From NCBI GenBank assembly GCA_008704415.1, contig VXIS01000022.1, positions 214,417 to 278,416 of the forward strand: a stretch of 64,000 bases of DNA, read 5' to 3'. Source of the stretch: Sphaerosporella brunnea. Its lineage: Eukaryota > Ascomycota > Pezizomycetes > Pezizales > Pyronemataceae. A program made the position numbers and the translations under genes. The notes beneath the pieces were generated by a model. It did not search any database. It was not told the origin of the DNA and was given only the letters and a program-made list of their open reading frames with translations. Positions 19,289 through 30,089 of the stretch are shown in pieces; position 1 is the stretch's first letter; every line of letters starts with the position of its first letter.

Positions 19289-19716
19289 ATGAAGAGGGCG
19301 TTGACTTGCGGTGTTTATTTTCAAACTGGCATATGGAGAGACCGTTCCCGCCCGCAATTACACATCGAGTTTGAGTACAGTCCCGACTTCGTCGACGGCA
19401 ATCACTGCAAGCGTACGGAACGGAACGGCGTGACCGTTTGTCTTGCGACATGCACAAGGCTTCGCAACTTCAGTCTCTCTTCCACACCCACGATCCAGTC
19501 TACCCGTTCCCGCAGTGTCTGCAAGCTGGCACTCATGGGGGAACAGGCTGCAGAGATAGGTTCGATGGGACGTTGAGCCACCCGCCGGAACAAACAATCC
19601 CATTTGACTGGGGAACGATGGTTCAATTTTGGTACTACCCACCCACATATGCCAGAAAAATGCAATTCCCAAGCCCCTCGCAACGGGTCCGGCAAGAAGA
19701 TTCGGTTATATTGTGA
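19289..19716 (+). CDS. Hypothetical protein fragments
   Basis: Frame 19289-19576 (95 codons: IEFEYSPDFVDGN, later TVCLATCTRLRNFSL) and the end of frame 19438-19716 (DWGTMVQFWYYPPTYARKMQ) look like pieces of one beta-rich protein separated by a frame change near 19580. No family was recognised. A weak resemblance of FWYYPPTYARKMQ to the LWWLTSHDSARYLVR end of the tandem module suggests a possible diverged fifth member, but I cannot support this firmly. Confidence 0.3.
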
Positions 19717-19719
19717 TTG

Positions 19720-20557
19720 TAATTGTCTGCAAGGCCGAAGAGAAACCTGCGAAACCCTTCCAGTGCGCCGGCGTTGATGGTGACGCCATTGGCCAAGACC
19801 CAGTCCAGAATAAACCAGTACGCCAGTCTGGCGCTGGCCAAAACGCTATCGGCGTCTAATCAAATTGTTAGGCGGATCGGGGACACGGCCTTGCGAGCTG
19901 CGGCGATGTTGTTCCCGCCTGAACCCGTAATCGGAAGGTTCCCACGTGTACAACAACCTGACTATTAGCACTTTGGAGGAGAAGAGTAATACGGATCTCG
20001 GCTGGCGCCGCGGGGGGCATCATCGGTGGCCGGGTATCGGAGGTGCGGGCGCGCCTGGCCAAGCCAATCCGGCGGGGACGGCACAGGCTGAGAACCGTTA
20101 TGAAGGGCGGGGACGGGTGCGCCAAGACCAAAACCCTGGACCCCCAGTCACTGTTGCTGAGCGGGCAGGTAAATGTGGTGCGCAGAGTCCGGAAGGGTTC
20201 GGTGGTTGGACTTCTTGCGCTGTTGGCCTGTCGAGCACGGGGCCATGTTCACCATACGCAAAGGGCACGCGGTGCTGTCCAGGCGGTGGCAATTTTGCCA
20301 TGATCAGAGGCGACAAGGCTGAGAACAGTTTGTTCGTATGGGATAATCGGGGAACAAGCCCGGCTTAGCTGAGCTGTCGAGGTTGAAAGACAAGAATATC
20401 CTGACACGATGATCGGAGGAGAACGCGAAGAGTTGGGCGGGTTCGTTGATGAGCAAAACGGTTCTGTGTGGTATGAGGACGGGAGGGATTAGGTATCGGA
20501 GAACGCTAATAGTCCTTGAAGGTTGATCAAGCAATAGAGGGAGTCCCTGTCGATAGG
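19720..20557. other. Unassigned
   Basis: No recognisable gene; a 140-codon Gly-rich plus-strand frame (19946-20368) has no known motif. Confidence 0.35.
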
Positions 20558-21587
20558 TGGTGATGGATACAAGCCGAGCCGGCCCGAGCCAAAAGTTCGA
20601 GCTTCAAGCCGAGCCGAGTAGTGTGTGGCCCCTGACGAGCCGAACAAGCTCGAACGTGTTGCCCGCCGATCCGAGCTTGGCCTCGAGCTTTTGGCTCGAG
20701 CCCGGTTGTGGGAAAACATCCTACATGGCCGTGTGGAGCGTCAAATACAAACCGCGTGTCAAGTTGAGCAACAATATTCTATCGGATTCCTGGATTGCGA
20801 AAGCTACCTACACGTTTTCTTCAACCCCACCGCAACACACTCACAGCGAAAAAATCGCCATGACCGCACGGTCCCAGGCCGCTCTCTCCTCAGCGGAAGA
20901 GCAAATTGAGGCTTTGTACAAGAAGCTGGCCGGTATTTCGTTTAATTTCTACTTGATATCTGTTTGTCGGTGTAAACTGACCGCGCTGACTAGACACGGT
21001 CCCGGGACTACGTTGCTATACCGGGCTCCAGTGTGCCCAGGGAGCAGCTAATTTCTCAATCTGTTTTTTCCTTCACTCTGTTACCGCTTGTCTGACTACA
21101 TTGCACTCGCCAGGGCGGGACAGGTAACAACAAACAAGCGAAACCGGCTGCTTAAGGAATCCAGCAGCGCGGTTCTACTGGTCAAAAGGTGTCTCAGTCA
21201 AAAGACCGTCGACGACAGGGAACTCTACTGCCTAGATCGGAACCTTGCCCCACACGGGGACGCTGCAGAGAGTGACGCAGACATGGAGGTGGACCGCCAG
21301 GCATTGAGTGAGGGGATCGACGTGCAGCAAGAAGAAGACTTCAATTCAGGTTCACATTTGATGGATATATAGTGATATGTCGAAGGATGGTCACGGTGCG
21401 CGCGAGATCTGTACATGGCGAAACCAGAACTAGATTTTGATACCCGGGTAGGCTTGCGCATCAAGAATTGTATGGCAGCCTGAGCGTTGTCTCGACCTTT
21501 GCTGGCTCGGCTCGGCTCCACGAGCCTGGCACTCGGTCGAGCCGAGTCAGCTCGAACGCACCCCTTGCCGACTCGTGGCTGTCACGA
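20558..21587 (+). mobile_element. Ac-like hAT family C element, deletion derivative
   Basis: It shares its left ~370 bp with the copies at 60293-60942 and 63008. The left end TGGTGATGGATACAAGCCG is a variant of the family TAGTGATGGACACAAGCCG, and the right end reads CTCGTGGCTGTCACGA. The flanks TCGATAGG and TCGACAGC match 6 of 8, consistent with an old 8-bp duplication. Inside are an exon-1-like start at 20860 (MTARSQAALSSAEEQIEALY, followed by a GTATTT donor-like site) and, at 21088-21372, a 94-codon frame with RAGQVTTNKRNRLL. That matches the hAT C-terminal 'SSAGxxxTxKRNRL' segment. The catalytic centre is absent. Confidence 0.75.
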
Positions 21588-21949
21588 TCGACAGCTGATG
21601 CCGACGTGCACGTAGTGAGCTTTCTGAACGCGGGTTGACGATTGCAAGATAACTCCGTGCATGCGTGTTTTTGCCCTTCAGAGGCAGAAACAAGCACTCT
21701 ACATCTACCTAGCTTACATCTAACCCCAAGGCGTCTCCAGATACACAGATACACCTCTTCATACCCGGACCCCATAGAGCAGCCATACACCATGGCTGCA
21801 CAAACGATAGGTGGACGCGAGAAAGGTCGGGGCCAAGCCCGGTTTGGTGGACTCTGAGAATAGCAGAACGGGAGGGAATCGGAGCATGTGAACGGTTTGT
21901 GGACTCAGATCACGCAAGACCAGAACGGATTCCGCTACGAGAACGCTCT
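21588..21949. other. Unassigned
   Basis: Nothing recognised between the hAT element and the degenerate tandem repeats. Confidence 0.35.
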
Positions 21950-22390
21950 ACCGGCGTAGAGAACAAGAACAGCCCTGCGGAGGCGGAAAATCGTGGGACG
22001 AGAGTGGATTGTAGGATGATAAAGTTGTTCGATGGCGTTGAACTAAAACAAATTGTCGGACCGGGGCAATTGGCTTGTGTAGGGGAACAGAACAGTCCGG
22101 AGAAGGATCACAATGGTAGGACAAGAGACGGTTGTACAATGACAACCCAGTACAACGGAGTGGGAGAACCGGCGTCCGAGAAGGGATAGCCTCACGAAAA
22201 GACATTGCCTTTTGGAGAGGACCATAACAGCCCTGAGAACGAGCACAATTGTATGAAACCTTAGCATCGTAGGATGGCAACGCGGTTCGATGGAGCAGGG
22301 TAGCCGGAGGACGAGAGAGAATTGTTCGACCAGAACGATTAGCCGCTGTAGAGGATAACAACAGTGCCGGGAAGAATGCAACTCATTGCA
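21950..22390 (-). repeat. Degenerate ~120-bp tandem repeat, about 3.5 units
   Basis: Units begin near 21960, 22086, 22205 and 22335, each with a form of GAACAAGAACAGCCCTG followed by an AATCGTGGGACGAGAG-like and a GGATGATAAAGTTGTTCGATGG-like block. In one minus-strand frame (21948-22361) each unit encodes a ~40-residue peptide with a conserved Ser-Tyr core and Cys (LHRTALPSYDAKVSYN; RCTGLSLYNRLLSYH; RHRTTLSSYNPLSSH). Whether this is translated is unknown. Confidence 0.55.
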
Positions 22391-23690
22391 CGCGAGGGGA
22401 TTGTAGAAGCAGAAACCGAAGGATGGGTGCTTGAACCGAGTGAAAGAATCGGATGACCACGAAGCCGCAGAGAGGCTGATGAGGCGGCGATGGAGGCCGC
22501 TTCGGCCGAACGTGTGCTATTATGTGTTGAATACGCTGAAAATGGATGGTGGAAGCTAGTCGATTGTGGGGAGATGAAGACGACTCCTTGGAAGGATGAG
22601 TCGGTGGATCCGAATATGGCATATCAAACTGATATATATACCGTTTGCAGCTACATCTCATTGTTTGTTCCAGCAGCTATCATGATCACTCGACCTGGTG
22701 TGCGTTGTGCGGAAAAACTGCTATTTCAAGGCAATAGCCAGAAAGGGGGAGAAAAATATAGTTGCCATCAACCCTACTTTCACGTCATATTATGTGCTCA
22801 CCGGGTCCCCTTGTCTTTTCCGCCTCGTGTTCCCCAGTCGCGGCAGCTGTTGTTCGTGGAGGGCTCGTCATCATGTTGGGACGCGCAGCGTTTTAACACC
22901 TGGGTGCCAACATGCATTGCCGGGCATTATTGGAAAACGCCGCGTCCGCTTCTGCGTCGACCAGCATGACGGTGAATTGTTTTGATACCGGGACGTCGTG
23001 TTGTAGCGATGAGCATTGCTGGGCATCGAGGGGCTGGTGTTTACCGCGACGCGCATCCCGCGCATCGGTGGCGATATCCAGGCGGCAATCCGCAGTGCTG
23101 CACGTGCAGGCACGTTTACGCACATACTTGGAACGATACGCAGAGCGTGTGTTTGGGGCGACGCGCCTTGCCACGGATCATATCAATAGCTGGGGCTCGT
23201 CTTTACAACGCCACGGATCACCCGGGTGGTTGGTGGTAACCATTGCGCCACATGCGCTTGCATCCCGGAGCCCAGAATGACGGATGGAGCTAATGTCTGC
23301 CATCTCGAATGCCAATCTCCAGATGAATTCGCGGCCGCGGTGCATAAGCGCAACAGCCGCGAAGAAACACCTACATCCAACGGGTCAAGGATTGATTGAT
23401 TGGCGGTGCAGGATGCGCCACAATCCGCGCAAAGGGTGACCAACCAACATCGGTCAGTCATTCATTGTACAGTCGCGTGGAATACCGATACGCATGCATG
23501 CAGCTGGACCTGCCACGTGAAGCGCTGTTCAGACCTCCATATCCCTTCTGTCGGTGGCTTCGCACTCAAGATTCCAGACTGGGGGGCCGGTGGTTGATGG
23601 GAGATCTAGTGATATGCAGTGGCGCAGCGCAGAGAGGTGATTAAACCCTCCCCCCGCACCGTGCCAAATTGGAATGACGCTTGCTGGTCG
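22391..23690. other. Unassigned
   Basis: Several overlapping frames of 90-160 codons on both strands lack recognisable domains. One plus-strand frame (22912-23280) is Cys-rich near its start (NCFDTGTSCCSDEHC), but no signal peptide was seen and it overlaps other frames. Confidence 0.35.
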
Positions 23691-23722
23691 CCCCAATATC
23701 CGCCTCGCATCCTACGCTGAGT

Positions 23723-24030
23723 GTCTATGCTCTTCGCCGGTCATACCTTTGCCAGTTTTCAGCCGATTGCCTTGCGGTTTGAAAAGTCAGATTTCTCAAC
23801 GCTCCACACTGCACGCTCGGTACTCCGAGCCCCCTGAGCCCCCAAATAACGTCGCACGCTGGGTTCTTGATGCCACTCTGAAGCGGCAGCTCCCTCAACC
23901 CTCCAAAATTGCATCGCGTCCCACGCTCAGCCGTGTCCGGAGCCTCATGCTCTGAGTATGCATCTCTGGTCATGGCTTTGCCAGTTTTCGTCCCATTGAC
24001 TTGCGGTTTGAAGAGGCATTTTATCCGCCG
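23723..24030 (+). repeat. Diverged direct repeat, period ~230 bp
   Basis: The block GGTCATACCTTTGCCAGTTTT with GCCTTGCGGTTTGAAAAG near 23740-23790 recurs as GGTCATGGCTTTGCCAGTTTT with GACTTGCGGTTTGAAGAG near 23968-24020. The intervening sequence also holds paired 'cgcacgctggg'- and 'gcgtcccacgctc'-type blocks. It appears to be an old tandem duplication. Confidence 0.5.
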
Positions 24031-24335
24031 CATCTTTTACCTCCGTTGCCACACCACCCACCCATGCGACCCTCCATCCGCGCGTTCTGTCTGATTCACT
24101 CCTGAATACGCTAGTGGGAATGAAGGGTCGGAGGAAAATGTATGCACGGTATGAGAGTCTCAAGCTGTGAATGGCAGCTTTCATCCAACGTGATGTTTGG
24201 ATCATTATGACACCCAGTTTCCGCCCTCCACCTTCGGTGCTCTCTCCACCATCCTCGCGGTCACCACGATGCACTGCGCTACGACGCCACGTTGCCGTGC
24301 CCCGCAATTCTGAGCCATCCGTGCTCTGACCGTCA

Positions 24336-25115
24336 GTGGTTGGGGCACGCTTATCCTGCCGCAACGCTGCCAGTGTGGATGCAATTGACTTGAGCGTTGA
24401 AGGAACCGGTTACATAGCTCGTGCCCCACCAGCTGTGTTTTCCATAACCAACAATGTCCACCGCCCCGTGCTCTCAACCATCACGCAATCTCCAACATTC
24501 GCATGCCACGCGTCCTCGACGTTAGATGATGCATGCAGTGGGTATGCGTGTCGTGCGACAACTCTGCTGCGGATTACACACCTCACGCTGTACTTGCCCG
24601 TGCCCTGCAATATCCGCGCACTCTCCCCCGTGGTCGCGGGGCGTATGTGTTTTCGGGCTCATCCACAAGATGCAAGTGCTTTTCGAATGTACCGGCTTCC
24701 TGGCATGCTCTCCATAGCCCACAATGTCCACCGCCCCGTGCTCTCAACCACCGCGCAATGTCCAGCATTCGCATGCTACGCGTCCTCGACGTTAGGTGAT
24801 GCATGCTGTGGGTGTGCGTGTCGTGCGACAACTCTGCTGCGGATTACACACTTGCCCATGCCCTGCACGATCCGCGCACTCTCCGCGGTCGTCGCGGCGC
24901 GTATGTGTCGACGAGTTCATCCACGCGATGCAAGTGCTTTTCAAATGTACAGGCTTCCTGGCATGCTCTCCGCTGCGACATCTGCACTGACGACAACAAC
25001 ATCCAGCAGCCACGAAACCAGACGGCGCCAAGATTCCAGTCGTTTGCTAAAGGCTGAACAGATGCGTCTGCATTTGGTTGTCGCTATCCAGCGTGCTTAT
25101 GTACAGTCGTTGTAG
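24336..25115 (+). CDS. Hypothetical protein made of two ~88-residue repeats
   Basis: This 259-codon frame contains an in-frame tandem duplication. The block NNVHRPVLSTITQSPTFACH ... ACRATTLLRITHL ... HPQDASAFRMYRLPGMLSI recurs with period ~270 bp as HNVHRPVLSTTAQCPAFACY ... HPRDASAFQMYRLPGMLSA. The DNA itself is ~90% alike between copies (about 24447-24717 and 24718-24975). That the frame stayed open through both copies hints at coding, but minus-strand frames (24583-24831, 24792-25031) are also open, so the repeat alone could explain it. No family was recognised; no signal peptide was seen. Confidence 0.35.
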   Translation: MVGARLSCRNAASVDAIDLSVEGTGYIARAPPAVFSITNNVHRPVLSTITQSPTFACHASSTLDDACSGYACRATTLLRITHLTLYLPVPCNIRALSPVVAGRMCFRAHPQDASAFRMYRLPGMLSIAHNVHRPVLSTTAQCPAFACYASSTLGDACCGCACRATTLLRITHLPMPCTIRALSAVVAARMCRRVHPRDASAFQMYRLPGMLSAATSALTTTTSSSHETRRRQDSSRLLKAEQMRLHLVVAIQRAYVQSL

Positions 25116-25817
25116 TCCCAGATTGGCCGTGTAATGAGCAGGGTCTTGTGTTTTCCACGGTATTTGTGGCGTTGCCTGTACATGGCTGGATACATAGTCC
25201 CCTTGCCATCAGCGTTCCAGTTATTCGTTAGGAGCGTAACATAGTGATCATAGCAAACCAAAAAACTGGCAAGTGTTTCAATCCAACAACCTGAATCGTC
25301 AGGGTGATCCACTCCAGGTCGCTTTCGCCTCGCCTGGTATTCGAACACTCCCCCTTGGCGTACATTCCGCACCAATACCTCGCTTGAGCTCGTCCGCGCA
25401 AAGCGTGACATTGGTGCAGCAGATTTCCATGTAGATGTCGGGTGGTATAGGCTTTCGACGACATCGCACCAAATGTAAGTGAACAGCGTCATCAGAATCG
25501 CGATCTGCAGCTGAGGGAGGTTGGGTTCTACGTCTGGCAGTTTTTAAGCGATAGACGGTCGTTACTTCTCTCTTTAAATCTCGGCCAAGCACGGGAGGAA
25601 AATACTGCTTGGAAGCTGAACCTACGTGTGAACTAAGGCTTCAACTTGTTATGAATAATGGAGAAATGGTACACTGAGGCGACAGTGCGAGTTAACGTAA
25701 TAGCTACTCTACATGGTGCTCAGCGTATACACCTCCGAAAATGCGTAGCAACAACCAGCCCGTAACAAGAAACGCCCCATCGCAGTGTCCTCACACAACC
25801 GCTGGCATACACCGCGT
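25116..25817. other. Downstream flank of the kinase-like gene
   Basis: No gene recognised; it holds short frames only and lies 3' of the minus-strand gene at 25818-27647. Confidence 0.4.
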
Positions 25818-27647
25818 TCATGGAGCCTCTACATGATCCCGAAGCGCCGCACTCCACCTGGCCACGCAGCGAACCCACACCTCCGCAAGCGCGCGCTCAT
25901 CATCGAACCTCAAATGCGGCGCCAACGGCACGCGCCACCGCGTTTTCGAAGCCTCAAAGCCGACAATAGCGACCTCTCGGCCACTGGGCGATATCAACAC
26001 GTTTTCCGGATTGTGCAAGCCGCCATGAACGACGCCGCCGGCATGGATGCTGGCCAGCAGCTTCTCGAGCGCGTCCAAAGCTGCCCACTCCGTCGGCGGG
26101 AAGCAAGGGACGACAGTTGCCAGCGATTGCAGCGCGGCAGACACCGGCTTCTGGAGTAGCAGGAACCCGCTGTCGTCGCGCTCGTAAAAGCCCATCACTT
26201 CCGGTATGCCGCGGCCCTGAAGATGTCGGAGCGCCGCGTACGCGGGCAGTTCCCCCTCCAGGTTGCGCTGCTGCGATGGCAGGTAGGACTTGATGTAGAA
26301 AGCGTCGCCTGAGCGCGTTTGCCCGGCAGAGCCGCATGCACATATGCCCAGCTCCAGTGGCCCCGGCCGGTCGCTGTTGGTGATGCGCAGTGGCCCCACG
26401 ATGTCGTGCGGGTTGTCGATCTCGAAATAGTAGGCGTTTTTCGGTTGCCTCAAATGGTCGCACATGCAGTCCTTCGACTCATGACATTCGAGTTGCGTAG
26501 ATTGCTTGACATGCGGATCGGGTGAGGTATTGCTACGCTCTGCGAAGTCGCATCGCAATGGCACAATCGAATCCTCCACCGCAGCTTCGACCGTAGCGTT
26601 GCACGAACACGGCAGGCTTTGCGGCCAGTTGCGCCTGCCGACGGGAGGTCTCGGTGGAGGTGGACTCGGCTTCAGGGAAATATAGTCGGCGGGAAATGTC
26701 AACGGCGGCTCAGCTGACGCGGGATACACGCGATGTGGTGATTCCGCGTTGTCGGCGACTGTGCAAGGGGGCACAGCGGTCCAGGCGGCAAAGGCTATTA
26801 ATTGTCGGACGTTTAAGACAGGACTCTGGTTTGACAGGTCATGCACTGGTGCGCGGTCAATCACGCCATTGTCTGCAGCGTCTGGCGACGATTGGAGTTC
26901 TGTACTCGCAGTGAGGTAATAGACGCACGACTCGTCGTCATACTCGGAGAGCGATGTGAAATGGAAGTAAATCGCGAAACGCTCGTCCATGGCAACATGA
27001 TAGTGACATCTGCGATCAACCGCGTACTTGCGCACCTGCCAGATGTTAGCTGGTTCGCTGGCGTGGAAGCATATTTGCTTTTGTACCTGGCGCGTCAAAG
27101 CATCCCACTCCTCGGCCATATGGATTCCGGATTCGAGGAACCTGCGCACGTCATAGACTCCGCTTCGTCGTTTTAGCTGCATAGCCAACGCGACTTTAGA
27201 ATTCCACGCATCGCAGGCCAATCCAATCTGATCATATTGGATGATAACGACATCGCAGACCGAGCATTCGGACGGCTGGTTATCCCCACAGTGTGCCTGT
27301 TGCAACAGTGGCCCAGTATCGCTGGGTTGCGAATGGTGATGTTCATGCTTCAGCTTCCAAGCGTAATTGCGATCCGTGGGGAGCATCGACACGATCACAG
27401 GCCATGTCGGTAGCAGCAGTTCGGAGTGCACGAAGCATCGCCCATCCGTTGCGGTTGAGAGCCCGAGATCAGGCACGGGCGAGCCTGCAGTCGGTACCAG
27501 CGAGAAATCGACGCGGTCATCCAGCGAGCGAATGTAGCGCCGGAACCTGTCGATCAGGTCCGGGTCGATGGGTTTCAGGGATGAATACGAGATCGGACTG
27601 AAGGCGGTGTCGTGCGCGCTGGCTTCCGAGGCGCTGGCGGTCGTCAC
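25818..27647 (-). CDS. Kinase-like protein lacking both catalytic aspartates (pseudokinase)
   Basis: This is a single-exon 609-codon frame. Residues ~1-330 match nothing I recognise and contain scattered Cys/His. Residues ~447-609 have the outline of a protein kinase-like fold: AFYIKSYLP with a candidate ATP-binding Lys (~453), ELPAYAALRHL with a candidate helix-C Glu (~466), then HGGLHNPENVLI (~541-552) and VAIVGFEAS (~559-567). In active kinases the last two read HGDxxxxNVL and V.IVDFE/G, so the catalytic-loop Asp is Gly~543 and the DFG Asp is Gly~563. The Asn of the catalytic loop is kept. The rest of the frame is intact over 1.8 kb in a region where most transposon frames are broken, so it is probably maintained or recent. 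I infer an ATP-binding or scaffold role, or early decay. Confidence 0.65.
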   Translation of the reverse strand: MTTASASEASAHDTAFSPISYSSLKPIDPDLIDRFRRYIRSLDDRVDFSLVPTAGSPVPDLGLSTATDGRCFVHSELLLPTWPVIVSMLPTDRNYAWKLKHEHHHSQPSDTGPLLQQAHCGDNQPSECSVCDVVIIQYDQIGLACDAWNSKVALAMQLKRRSGVYDVRRFLESGIHMAEEWDALTRQVQKQICFHASEPANIWQVRKYAVDRRCHYHVAMDERFAIYFHFTSLSEYDDESCVYYLTASTELQSSPDAADNGVIDRAPVHDLSNQSPVLNVRQLIAFAAWTAVPPCTVADNAESPHRVYPASAEPPLTFPADYISLKPSPPPPRPPVGRRNWPQSLPCSCNATVEAAVEDSIVPLRCDFAERSNTSPDPHVKQSTQLECHESKDCMCDHLRQPKNAYYFEIDNPHDIVGPLRITNSDRPGPLELGICACGSAGQTRSGDAFYIKSYLPSQQRNLEGELPAYAALRHLQGRGIPEVMGFYERDDSGFLLLQKPVSAALQSLATVVPCFPPTEWAALDALEKLLASIHAGGVVHGGLHNPENVLISPSGREVAIVGFEASKTRWRVPLAPHLRFDDERALAEVWVRCVARWSAALRDHVEAP

Positions 27648-29160
27648 GATGTGCGCGCAAGGGCGGGAGTGGTTGCTCGGAGAGCACGTCGCGTGCGTTG
27701 CAGCAGCCGGAGATGTTGGATGCCATCGCGTTGTGGGCTGTTTGCAGACACGAGCGGTTCCTTATGTTCTGAGACGCGGGATGATGCCCTGCAAAGACAG
27801 GTCACGTAACCCCAACGGCTGTTTGGGAACGGCGGTACTGCGAGTGACAAGCGAGCGAGTGACTTAGGGCAGGTGAGGACAACTTCCCCGCGGGTATTGC
27901 GTGTGGTCGCGGCACGTGTGAACTTTTCGCTGCTCCCAATGTCATTCGTGGCGGACGGCCATGACAATGACCAGGAACACTACAGCGATGGTGTGAATGC
28001 CGCCACCGGGTGAGAGCAGTGTGAAGGCGATTGCAACCATCGAGTGAAGGCGGTGTAGAGGCCATTGCCAGCGACGATCGATTGCCGGCGGTGACCCATC
28101 TGATGAGACTCGTATACTGTCAGCAACCGCACCGTCCCGCAATTTATCCCCGCCGACCAGGTTAAACGATGCCCGGTGCCCCTTCATTGCTGATATGCCG
28201 AGCGGGGCGAAGGTGCACAGCACCGGATACACCACAAAGCGCTGTTGCTGGACGTTGCACCGCAGCCCCTGCGGCAGCTCTCCGGTCGCGTTTCGCTTGA
28301 TGGGCCATTCGTGCAAACTCGATTGCAGAGTTGCTTGCGCTTGCTTCGAATGGCGCTTGATAGGAGCCCGGGGCCTGCTGGCAAAGCGGGTGCGCATAGT
28401 CAGAAAACCAGCCACGATCTAGCTGGGGCACTGCATGTCCAGCCACGCCGGTATACGTTTTTAATCCCGCTCATTGCCCACGGCTAACCAATCGGCGAAA
28501 GCTTAGCTGTGAGAGGTCTTCAGTCGACTGTTCTCCCTTCCTGGACAAGGAACCGCGCAACGGGCCACCTGGAATCGCTATATGCGCAACCTCTTTGGAA
28601 AGCTGTCCAACGCGCAAACTGGTGCAGAGCGATGTGCAGTGAAGGAACAGCGGCCTCAGCATCGTCCACCTCACGCCCGAGCAAAAGCTCGTGCAGCCTA
28701 CAGGTATCCAGCAGGGACGGGTTTCAAAACCCCCGTCCGGCTTTTCGATTGAACAAACATAGCCGGGCGCCAACCTAGTAAGCATGACTGGTGCGAGTTC
28801 AAGCACCTGCAATGGCGACGCCGAGTGGTGGCATCAAAACCAGCCATGTGGCACAGATTCATATTCGCAAACGCGCCAACATGCCACACGAAGCGTTGAT
28901 CTCATAGACAAGCAATCTCGCACTCCCTCAGTCTGCATGCTTTGTATTTCGTTTATCCAATAAAAAACACTCCGCAATCGCTGCGGGAAAAAAAAGGGCA
29001 AAAAACTCTTCTACCCTCAGCAATCTGAGTGCGAGCGGCGAGTATCTACGTACCTAGGCCAATTGTGCAGAGTGCATATAAATCTTGCCGGTCTCTAGAA
29101 AACTAACTTCAGCGGGTGGAAGTTTCAAGTTCTTTGCTCCGTGCTCTGGCGAACGTGGGG
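27648..29160. other. Unassigned; contains a MITE-like relic near 28686-28770
   Basis: Frames up to ~157 codons (27942-28415, minus) have no known domain. At 28681-28720 the sequence CCGAGCAAAAGCTCGTGCAGCCTACAG resembles the interior of the family B MITE at 37132-37160, so a decayed copy is likely. The first ~200 bases upstream of the kinase-like gene would hold its promoter, but no element is recognisable. Confidence 0.4.
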
Positions 29161-29179
29161 TTGACATAGCGATATCGCT

Positions 29180-30081
29180 TTTTTTTGTTTTAATCATAAT
29201 GTATTCGGCCGCTTGCGGCCATGACATAGCGATTACATCAAGACTACCCTTAGGTTCTAAAGACGCACAGTCAGGCGTGTCTAAAAGCAGAGAAGACATG
29301 TGCAAGATAAGGAGATTCATAGCTGACATAGGAAAGATGGTAGATCACACGTTGTCATTACATTCTTGGCTTCTCGAGCCATGTCCCAACCTTGGTGCTC
29401 GCTAGGAAGGCCAGCACAGCCTTGGTACATCGATGGTCTGCCAACAGGACCTTGTCAGGAGTGAAGACCTTCTTCCCCCCACTTGCTTTCTTTCCTTGCC
29501 GCTCTGTAGCTTTCACCATCTCATTCAACAGCAAGATATCCTGTTTCCACGATCTGGCACTGTACTTTAGAAGATGTTCCCTGGTTTATGTCGGAGCGTT
29601 TTACAGAACCAGCATTTGTCATTTGTTCTCCGGTTTGTCCATGCCAGGTAGGGGGCTGTTGGTGCCTTATTGAGCCTCAGTTGGTGCTAGCGTGAGGCGA
29701 GTGTCTTTGGGGCCTTTGCTGCTGTGGGATCGATCCTTGGTGGCTGGCAGGCTTTGTAGTAGTCCTTGTGGCAGTGCTGCCTTAGCCAGGTCACGCGGTC
29801 CTGTCCCTTGACTTGGGTAGCCGCCCTGGCGATGTGAGCTGTTGACGACGTGCTGATGACCTCAGGAGGTTCTGACGCCTTGTCCTCCAGCCGCTCCGTG
29901 GCCCTCTTAGCCTTTTGGTCGGCGAACCTGCTTCCCAGGACTCCGTGGTGGCCTGGCACCCTCCGAATCTCGGTCGTCCATCATGCAGCAAGCATTGCAG
30001 CTCAGCGGGGGCTATCCTTGGTAGGATCCACTGGCCTGGGCCAGGGGTATCGTTGCGCAGCCTCTTCAGAGCGATATCGCT
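29180..30081 (-). mobile_element. 5'-truncated LINE fragment with candidate 12-bp target duplication
   Basis: On the minus strand it begins inside RNase H (LKRLRNDTPGPGQWILPRIA, compare PGPGQWIVPRIA in the LINE at 8935-11499). It then has the PGHHGVLGSRFADQKAKRAT region with IDPTAAKAPKTLA (29687-29959) and the KAPTAPYLAWTNRRTNDKCW block near 29600-29680 in a shifted frame. It ends with the family hairpin (29206-29220) and AAAACAAAAAAAA tail. The 12-base palindrome AGCGATATCGCT occurs directly beyond the tail (29168-29179) and at the 5' end (30070-30081), consistent with a target-site duplication. Confidence 0.8.
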
Positions 30082-30089
30082 GATCATAC

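Noticed and set aside
22912..23280. Cys-rich frame considered as a secreted effector
   Set aside because: No signal peptide and frames of similar length overlap on the opposite strand.
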